From: Dactylorhiza incarnata
Lineage: Eukaryota; Streptophyta; Magnoliopsida; Asparagales; Orchidaceae
Assembly (NCBI GenBank): GCA_033032865.1
Contig: JAWHQI010000099.1
Location: 6,403,501-6,467,500, forward strand
Direction: 5' to 3'
DNA: 64,000 nt
Below are positions 56,108 through 64,000 of the stretch, one piece after another (position 1 is the stretch's first letter; every line of letters begins with the position of its first letter). The translations under genes and the position numbers were made by a program. The notes beneath the pieces were generated by a model. The model did no database searches. It was not told the origin of the DNA and saw only the letters and a program-made list of their open reading frames with translations.

Positions 56108-58093
56108 TGTAACACCCCAAAAATCGTAGTTCAGCGAAGTAGGCGGAGTGGTAGTGCTGCACTTAAAGCAGGCTAAATTTTCCCTTTCTGCTCTTAGCGC
56201 ACGATCAGTGGCCTCATCGCGCACGACCGGTGATCGTGCGCCAGCGATCGTGCGTTAATTCAGAAGAGAATCGAGTTCTGTCCCGGACAGTGCGCACGAC
56301 CATTTCCCTCTTCGCGCACGACCACTGACCGTGCGCCTGTGATCGTGCGCCCTGTTTATTCTGCTCCGCGATTTTGAGCGGAGAAGAAGATCGGTCTGTC
56401 CAAATCCTTTGGAATCCGATCCAATGGCTAGGATTAGATGCTGGAGGTCTTTAGGGCTGATGAGAGGAGTTGAATCCTCATAATCTCTAAGCCTTTCTCT
56501 CTCCAAACCTAGAGAAAGAAGAAGGAGGCAAGGAAGAAGAAGGAGAGATCCCGCCATTGACGGAGTTCCGGAGCTCCGTTTCGCGAGCCGTTTCCAGATT
56601 TGGAGAGTGCAGACCGGTGCGGTCCTTTCCCTCTGTGTGAAATCTTGGATCCATGGCTAAGAAGAACGTTCTAGGGTAACGATTCTTCCTCCCGAACTTT
56701 GGACTTGTATTTGTCCTTTCATTCCTCTTTCTATGCTTGCATGAGGAATCCCTTTCACCAAATGGGTGAAGTGTAGGATTTCCTCAAGTTCTTCGGAACT
56801 CCGGGTAGATTGTATCCGTCCCCGGCATTATTGCATGTAGAAAATCCGGTAGTCGTGCGGATTTAGGCATTTTGTGTGAAGCCTATTCGTGGCCGTGAGC
56901 CCGAATCGGTGATGCTTGATTTGCGACGTTGCATTTAGGTTAGGCCTAGAATGCGTGCCAAAGAATGACTCCGTGAAATCATCTATAGCAGTGCGGGAAA
57001 TAAGTTTAGGCGTCTTGTGAAGATGCTAACGAAAGCCCCATGCTTTGAGATTGGTTGAAGGCAAACCTTCACCACGAAATTGATGCGGAGCGTATTGCAC
57101 CTCCCTTGTTGAGTATTCGCGAAGCCTAGATCCTTGTGAAGGGGTTAGGTGCGTAGCGTATAATTAGTGTAGCACTTGAAAGTGCTAAACCCTTACGGGC
57201 CGAGGTGAAGCCGTACCCGCGTCGTGCGATAGATCGCGACGGTTAGAGCACGGGCAAAGCTAAACCGAACCCGTTTCCATGCAGATCGGTAAGAGGTCCC
57301 TTCCTCATGTAAGCCGTGTGATCATGGGAGAGGTCGTGGAAGGTGTCATACCTAAACCGACCAAAAGCTCTTGTTCCCACCTAAGGCTGTGACCCTTAGG
57401 GTGGAGTGTTGTGGAATTGATATTATGATTAGCCTCATACGATTGCTTAGGCGGTTGTGGGGAACCTTCGGGTGAACCCAACCAACCTCATGTGCATACC
57501 TAGGTTCCCCTCTCTTTTGATGCTCAACCTAGAAGATTGATTGTGCTTGAAACCTCACCTTGTGTAGTTTGCACTTTCTTTTTATTAGTACTTGTTGCTA
57601 GTTTGGCTTGCTTGCAGGGTAGAAGCTCCGCCACCCCGGAAAAGGGGTGGGGTCGTTATAATTTGGTCAGCTTTGCTGACCGTTACCTTGTTTGCCACCA
57701 CTTGGTGGAATGTTCTTATGCAGGTGCAGGTGAGCCTAGCGGAAAATAGCGGGCGGTGACCCTTTTGCTGGGTTGGCCCTCGAAGGCCAGCCTCTTTTCT
57801 GTTTTCCATGTATTGCCGGCCTGCGTGCCGATGTATGTTTAAGGAGTTTTATTACATTTGGTTAAATGTAAGGCCTTAAGGCCGTAACTCTACTTTATGG
57901 TTTCATTCCTATGATAGTGGACAGTTCTAAATGTAATGTTTTTAATCAAATGCTTCCGCTTACATTTTGTACTCTCGTGTAGTTGTATTCTTTTCTGTTT
58001 ATCACCCTTTTAACTCCTAGCTAGTGTGGTTTGTATGGCGTGGGGTCCCGGCTGGACCCGCTGTTATACTTTTCGTACTGGCAGGGTGTTACA
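56108..58093 (+). repeat. Element B 5' LTR
   Basis: 1,986 bp, tgtaacacccc...gggtgttaca. Repeated gcgcacgatc / gatcgtgcgc palindromes at 56195-56350. A ggtcagctttgctgacc block near 57664 is also found in the element A LTR. Confidence 0.93.
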
Positions 58094-58096
58094 ATT

Positions 58097-58109
58097 TGGT
58101 ATCAGAGCC
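58097..58109 (+). other. Primer binding site of element B (tRNA-iMet)
   Basis: TGGTATCAGAGCC, three bases after the LTR end, perfect for initiator tRNA-Met. Confidence 0.95.
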
Positions 58110-58317
58110 TAAGGCGTCGATCCGTAGTTTAGCGAATTCGGGACGAATTCCTTTTAAGGGGTGGTGCGCACGGGTTGTGCATTCACCTAAAATGACAAAA
58201 ACTAATAAGAATGTCCACTTAGGAATGAAAAAACATACTTGTTTGCGGAACCTGAGCGTTCCATGATTGATGTTTGATATGTTTTGGGTCACTAAATTGT
58301 GCTCTGCATGATTATAG

Positions 58318-59527
58318 GTGACTAGAAGTGCTGCGGGGCAGTCTCGACCCCGTAACACCGCTGAAAGTAGTGGGTCGGCTGAAGTGCCAACGACCACTCC
58401 TTCTGCTGAAATGATCAAATTAGTCGCGGAGGCTGTCTTCGCGATGATCAACGCTCAACCCCAAAGGCTGGTCCAGCCTGCTACTCCAACTCCGGATGTG
58501 GCCCCTGAGGCTGTTGCTGTAGTGGAACCTGCCGCGGAACCAAGGGTGGAGGCCCCTGTGCCTTTAGCTGTAGTAGAACCTGCGGTAGCGCCGAGGGTGG
58601 AACGCCAAGTTGCGCAAGTAGTTGCGGGGCGAGCACGTGACCAACAATTAAAGCATTTCCTGAGCTTTAATCCTCTTACCTTCTCGGGATCTGAGTCCCC
58701 AACGGAGGCAGAAGACTGGTTGTCAAGAGTTAGAAGAACTCTGAGGGCGACAGCGACGGACGAAGCCATGATGGTCACCTTAGCCACTTTCCTTCTTGAT
58801 GGAGAGGCTGTGCTGTGGTGGGAAGAGCAGGAGCTGCATAAGTTCTGCGGTAGAGATATTACTGAAATAACAATGGCTGAGTTTTCAAAGTCGTTCCTCC
58901 AAAGGTTTATCCCCTCTGCCCAGCGCATTGCGTTACAAAACCAGTTCTTGAGTTTGACACAAGGTGATCGCTCCGTTGACGATTACTTGCATGAGTTTAC
59001 CAGACTGAGTCGCTATGCGGGGTCCTTGGTGGAGGATGAGGAGACAAAGACAAATAAGTTCTATGAAGGGCTTCGGGACGAGTTGAGGCTGCTCCTTGCA
59101 GTCCCTATGACGTTTGGCTTCCAAGTGATGGTGCAAACTGCCAGATCTTTGGAGTTGGACATGAAGAGGGTACAAGCAAGGGGTGTTGTAAAGAAACCTG
59201 AGTTTCATGCGCCGGCCTCTCAGTCCAAGTCGGATTTCAGAAGGAACAAAAGGAAGTTCAAACAGGCGGAACCAGCTCCTTCAAATGTTTCGGGAGCCAC
59301 GACCGCGCGGACTCCTATTACGTGTTTCACCTGCGGGAAGGTGGGACACAAAGCTGCGGTGTGTCGAAATGGTCCCCCAAAGGCTGGTAATCGAGCGGTG
59401 GATTACGCTCGTGCTGCGGAAAAGGGTAAAGCTGCGGAGTCTTCGGCTTCCCAGCACATTCCGACTCAGCCGAGAGTCTATTCGCTTGGCCAACAAGAAG
59501 CTATACGACAAACTGATGTCGTCATAG
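58318..59527 (+). CDS. Element B Gag
   Basis: Frame open from 58318, directly after attatag, with no ATG until 58411. Whether translation starts at 58411 or uses an upstream exon is unresolved. Retrotransposon gag domain [20 protein letters not shown] ... [12 protein letters not shown] ... [18 protein letters not shown], then zinc knuckle [14 protein letters not shown] near 59323. The C-terminus [14 protein letters not shown] leads into the candidate intron. Unspliced, Gag ends at the TAG at 59536-59538. No stop lies within the domain. It coats genomic RNA and forms the particle. Confidence 0.85.
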
Positions 59528-59610
59528 GTACGAATTAGAAGTTAGCTTTTACAGCTATATATATAATTCATACTGTTGTACGACTATATGCTTTATTTGT
59601 GTGCAATTAG
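59528..59610 (+). other. Candidate 83-nt intron between gag and protease (element B)
   Basis: atag|gtacga ... gcaattag|g, phase 1. Splicing gives [22 protein letters not shown] in frame and equals the element A junction. The pol frame is also open through the segment, so a -1 shift cannot be excluded. The sequence and length of that alternative peptide differ between A and B, which favours splicing. Confidence 0.62.
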
Positions 59611-62600
59611 GTTTCGTCCTAATTTTCAACTATCCGGCGAGAGCTCTATTTGATACGGGTGCATCGCTCTCTTTTCTGTCCGAGGACTTCGTTGTGCGAA
59701 TCGGAGTGCCGTCTACCTTCGTAGAGGATAGATTGGAAGTAGTGCTACCCAATGTATCTCGAATGAGTGCGGATAGGAAGAGCTGTGTGAAGGTGCGGAT
59801 CGGAAGTCAGGATTTCGACTTGGAAGCGTCGTTATTACCGTTAGCTGAATTTGATGTGATCTTCGGCATGGACTGGCTCTCGGAGCAGCGGGCATGCATA
59901 GATTGCAATACAAAGGAGATCACTCTGGGAAGGAACACCGAAGGAGAAACCATGTTCGCCGGTATGCGAGGAGCGAGCAAGACGCTGATGTCTGCTCTCC
60001 AGGTGGTTAAGGCGGTGAGAAAAGGCGCCGAGTTGTTCTTCACCTTGTTGGAGGCTTCAGAGCCAATGCCCAGGTTATGTGATGTCCCAGTTGTAGCGGA
60101 GTACGCCGACGTGTTTCCTAACGAACTCCCTGGGGCTCCGCCTCAGCGAGAGATCGATTTCTGTATCGAGTTGGTGCCAGGTGCCAAACCTGTGGCCCGC
60201 TCACCGTACCGGATAGCACTAAAGGAATTGGCAGAGCTGAAGGTTCAATTGCAAGAGCTGCTAGAGCAAGGCTACGTACGTCCAAGTTCATCGCCTTGGA
60301 GTGCACCGGTCCTCTTTGTGAAAAAGAAGGATGGGAGCTTGCGTCTATATATTGATTATCGAGAGCTAAACAAGTTGACCGAGAAGAACCGATATCCGAT
60401 TCCAAGAATCGATGATCTATTCGACCAACTGGTGGGGTCGACGGTTTACTCCAAGCTGGACCTAAGGTCCGGCTATTACCAACTGCGGATAAGGGAACGT
60501 GACATTCCAAAAACAGCATTCAGTACCCGCTTTGGGCACTATGAGTTCACGGTGATGCCGTTTGGTCTGTCCAATGCACCGTCGGTATTCATGGACTTAA
60601 TGAACAGGACGTTCCGAGAGTATTTGGATCAATTTGTGATCGTCTTCATCGACGACATTTTGGTATACTCTCAGTCGGAAGAGGAGCATGTAGGGCATCT
60701 GCACGCAGTTCTGAGCACCTTGAGGAGGAGTCAGCTATATGCCAAATTCTCCAAGTGAGAGTTTTGGCTACCGTCAGTAGCATTCCTTGGTCATGTCATT
60801 AGTGGAGAAGGAATTGCAGTTGATCCGTCGAAGATAGAAGCGATCCGAGCGTGGCCTTTGTTGAAAAACGTAGCGAAAGTCCGAAGTTTCTTAGGACTTG
60901 CCGGCTATTATAGGCGCTTTGTGGAAAACTTCTCGAGGATCGCACTTCCTCTCACAAAACTGACTAGGAAGGATCATAAGTTCGTTTGGTCGCCCGAGTG
61001 CGCATGAGCTTTTGAAGAGCTGAAGAGCCGTCTGACCACGGCGCCCATTCTATGCTCGCCACAAGGTACGGAAGGCTACGAAATTTATAGCGACGCCTCA
61101 GGAAGTGGTTTGGGTTGTGTCCTAGTGCAGTTCAGGAAGGTAATTGCCTACGGCTCCCGGCAACTGAAGGTTCATGAGAGGAACTACCCGGTCCATGATT
61201 TGGAGCTAGCGGCCGTGGTTTTCGCCCTCAAACTTTGGAGGCATTATTTATATGGCGTGAAGATCGATATCTTTACCGACCACAAGAGCCTCAAGTACTT
61301 GCTGGATCAAAGGGAGTTGAATATGCGTCAAAAGAGGTGGATGGAGTTCCTTGGGGACTACACCTTCGACATCAAATATACTCCCGGTAAGGGAAATGTA
61401 GTAGCGGACGCGCTGAGTCGTCGGGCTCCCGCTCAAGCAAATTGGATTTTGATGCACGATGAGTGTCTAATCCGCGAGCTGGAAGAAATGGAGATCATTT
61501 GCATTGATAGGAGAACGTCTACTTCAACATGCTTGAACTGGACGGAGGTTCAATACGACCTTGCCGACCGAGTTCGACAAGCATTGGAGCTGGACGAGAG
61601 CATGAAACGCTATAAGGCGGAAACCGTTGAGGGGTTAAACGCTGATTTCTCCTTCGAAGACGACCTTATGTGGAAACAGGAAAGGTTGTGCATCCCAAAC
61701 GTTGGCACTCTACGGGCGGAGTTGATGTACGAGGCTCATCATACCAAGTACTCAATCCACCCGGGGAGCACTAAAATGTATATGGATTTGAAGAAGCTTT
61801 TCTGGTGGCCGGGTATGAAGAAAGACATTGCCCTTTACGTGGCCAAGTGTCATACTTGCGCGTTGGTGAAAGCGGAATGTCAACGTCCCGGTGGGTTTCT
61901 GAAGTCCTTGCCGATTCCGGAATGGAAGTTTGACGATATTTCGATGGATTTCGTGCACGGATTGCCGAGATCGCAACATGGAAACGACGCCGTCTGGGTG
62001 ATCGTGGACCGTTTGACAAAGGTATCACACTTCATTCCGAACCGGAAGGATGATTCTGTAGAGAAGTTAGCAAAGCTCTATGTTGATAGTATTGTGAGAC
62101 TGCACGGTGTCCCTCGTAACATCGTCAGCGATCGTGACGGGCGTTTCACATCGAAAGATTGGAGGCTTATCCATGAACTGTTGGGCACGAAATTGAAGTT
62201 CAGCACGGCCTTCCACCCGCAAACGGATGGACAGACCGAGAGAACCAACAGGACTATGGAAGATATGCTCCGAATGTGCGCTCTAGATTTTGGAAAGAGG
62301 TGGGAAGATCATCTCTATATGATCGAGTTCGCCTACAATAATAGCTACCAAGCCAGTATAAAGATGGCTCCCTTCGAAGCCCTCTATGGTAAGAAGTGTC
62401 GTACGCCGTTGTCTTGGGCGGAAACGGGCGATACTAAGCTATTAAAGCGAAAGGATGTTGAGGAAGCAACTTCGACGATCCGGACTATACGTTAAACGCT
62501 ATTGGTTGCCCAGGGTAGGCAAGCAAAATTTTTCAACGCCAAGCATAGGAACCTAGAGTTTTCCGTCGGTGACCGGGTTTACTTGAAGATCAAACCGTTC

Positions 62601-62996
62601 AAAGGGGTATCAAGGATCCGACGCTTGAAAAAGCTCAGTCCAAGGTACTTAGGACCGTTTGAGATCGTGGAGCGTGTTGGTGATGCGGCTTATCGGCTTG
62701 CACTATCTGCAGAGCTGAGCGGTCTGCACTACGTGTTTCACATTTTAGTGTTGAGGAAGGCAGTGCAAGAGCCTACTCATATCGTTGCGGTCGGCAAAGT
62801 TCCGGTTGATAGTGGGTTGTCGACGAAAGTCAAGCCCTTACGCATCGAAGATACCGAAGTAAAGCAGCTGCGGAACAAGTCCATTCGGATGGTAAAAGTC
62901 CGATGGGATAATTGCGGCCGAGAGGAGCTCTCTTGGGAGAGAGAGCAAACGATGCTTGCGGAGTACCCCGAGCTATTTCTCTCAGGTAATATATAG
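59611..62996 (+). pseudogene. Element B Pol (protease, RT, RNase H, integrase, chromodomain-like end)
   Basis: One frame with stops at 60756-60758 (TGA in FSK*EFWL, Cys expected), 61005-61007 (TGA in SPECA*AFEEL) and 62493-62495 (TAA). Protease [13 protein letters not shown] with [20 protein letters not shown] and [10 protein letters not shown]. RNase H with YSDASGSGLGC, ELAAVVFAL, TDHKSL and NVVADALSR. Integrase with H...H (HHTKYSIHPG) / CHTC, DFVHGLP, VSDRDGRFTS and TDGQTERTNR. The C-terminus has MVKVRWDNCGREELSWERE ... EYPELF, the shortened chromodomain end typical of Tekay/Del. Apart from three stops it is well preserved. Confidence 0.92.
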
Positions 62997-63045
62997 CTGT
63001 AATTCTTGCTATTTCTGTTTTATAAATTTCGGGACGAAATTCTTT

Positions 63046-63060
63046 TAAGGGGGGTGGAGT
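63046..63060 (+). other. Polypurine tract of element B
   Basis: aaggggggtggagt directly before the 3' LTR, preceded by gggacgaaattcttt, a context typical of Tekay/Del elements. Confidence 0.9.
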
Positions 63061-64000
63061 TGTAACACCCCAAAACTCGTAGTTCAGCGAAGTAGGCGGA
63101 GTGGTAGTGCTGCACTTGAAGCAGGCTAAATTTTCCCTTTCTGCTCTTAGCGCACGATCAGTGGCCTCATCGCGCACGACCGGTGATCGTGCGCCAGCGA
63201 TCGTGCGTTAATTCAGAAGAGAATCGAGTTCTGTCCCGGACAGTGCGCACGACCATTTCCCTCTTCGCGCACGACCACTGACCGTGCGCCTGTGATCGTG
63301 CGCCCTGTTTATTCTGCTCCGCGATTTTGAGCGGAGAAGAAGATCGGTCCGTCCAAATCCTTTGGAATCCGATCCAATGGCTAGGATTAGATGCTGGAGG
63401 TCTTTAGGGCTGATGAGAGGAGTTGAATCCTCATAATCTCTAAGCCTTTCTCTCTCCAAACCTAGAGAAAGAAGAAGGAGGCAAAGAAGAAGAAGGAGAG
63501 ATCCCGCCATTGACGGAGCTCCGGAGCTCCGTTTCGCGAGCCGTTTCCAGATTTGGAGAGTGCAGCCCGGTGCGGTCCTTTCCCTCCGTGTGAAATCTTG
63601 GATCCATGGCTAAGAAGAACGCTTCTAGGGTAACGATTCTTCCTCCCGAACTTTGGACTTGTATTTGTCCTTTCATTCCTCTTTCTATGCTTGCATGAGG
63701 AATCCCTTTCACCAAATGGGTGAAGTGTAGGATTTCCTCAAGTTCTTCGGAATTCCGGGTAGATTGTGTCCGTCCCCGGCATTATTGCATGTAGAAAATC
63801 CGGTAGTCGTGCGGATTTAGGCATTTTGTGTGAAGCCTATTCGTGGCCGTGAGCCCGAATCGGTGATGCTTGATTTGCGACGTTGCATTTAGGTTAGGCC
63901 TAGAATGCGTGCCGGAGAATGACTCCGTGAAATCATCTATAGCAGTGCGGGAAATAAGTTAGGCGTCTTGTGAAGATGCTAACGAAAGCCCCATGCTTTG
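63061..64000 (+). repeat. Element B 3' LTR, cut by the window edge
   Basis: Matches 56108-57047 with about a dozen substitutions and small indels. The gcgcacgatc palindromes are at 63148-63305. Confidence 0.95.

Larger units (their letters stand above)
56108..64000 (+). mobile_element. Element B: Ty3/Gypsy Tekay/Del-type chromovirus, nearly full length
   Basis: 5' LTR 56108-58093, PBS, gag, an intron-linked pol with a C-terminal chromodomain-like end, PPT, and the first 940 bp of the 3' LTR (63061-64000, cut by the window edge). The left flank gttgg (56103-56107) is the presumed duplication; its partner is outside the window. The LTRs differ at about a dozen positions over the shared 940 bp. 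Pol has three in-frame stops but no frameshift. Confidence 0.93.

Noticed and set aside
58097..58109. tRNA gene suggested by tRNA-complementary words here and at 11184, 32476 and 48356
   Set aside because: These are short PBS sites next to LTRs; no cloverleaf or internal promoter boxes surround them.

Overview
This window is plant nuclear DNA made almost entirely of nested transposable elements. I see no host single-copy gene, rRNA or tRNA gene. The evidence is a FAR1/MULE transposase, a Ulp1-type protease, Tekay- and Tat-type Ty3/Gypsy elements, SIRE-like Ty1/Copia elements and plant GT-AG introns. A eudicot looks likely; the species cannot be told from the sequence.

Nesting, from the outside in. 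Element C (Copia, SIRE-like, minus; 42681-43057 and 49531-56107) is the oldest host. Three elements are inserted in it: Tekay-type Gypsy A (minus; enters at the left edge and ends at 42680), Copia D (minus; 43058-49525, 5-bp duplication tccgc) and Tekay-type Gypsy B (plus; 56108 to beyond the right edge). Element A is broken by a Mutator-like DNA transposon (237-7894, 10-bp duplication ccttagccac) and by Copia E (11543-40786, duplication tttct). Element E is broken in its gag by a 13.9-kb Tat-type Gypsy F (18215-32085, duplication cttgc) and in its 5' LTR by a gag-only LTR element G (32950-39421, duplication gtcct). Exact target duplications and rejoining reading frames support nearly every junction.

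Most coding regions are decayed. The best preserved element is F. Its LTRs are both 836 bp and differ at 5 positions by eye. Its gag-pol frame has one internal stop, and it carries both a Gypsy RNase H and a second archaeal-type RNase H. Downstream of pol, on the opposite strand, lie two intron-containing genes with their own TATA boxes. One is related to the plant gypsy-associated Transposase_28 family; the other is a charged coiled-coil protein.

The observations I rate highest are these. (1) Three copies of an identical 38-nt core in F, each enclosed by a different but self-complementary stem. (2) Families of short CpG-rich palindromes (TTCGTCGAA, GACCGCGCGGTC, GATCGTGCG, TAGCGCCGGCG-like) repeated inside unrelated element superfamilies. 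(3) A short intron at the gag/protease junction of both Tekay-type elements, which would make Gag versus Gag-Pol a splicing choice. (4) The antisense gene pair of F.
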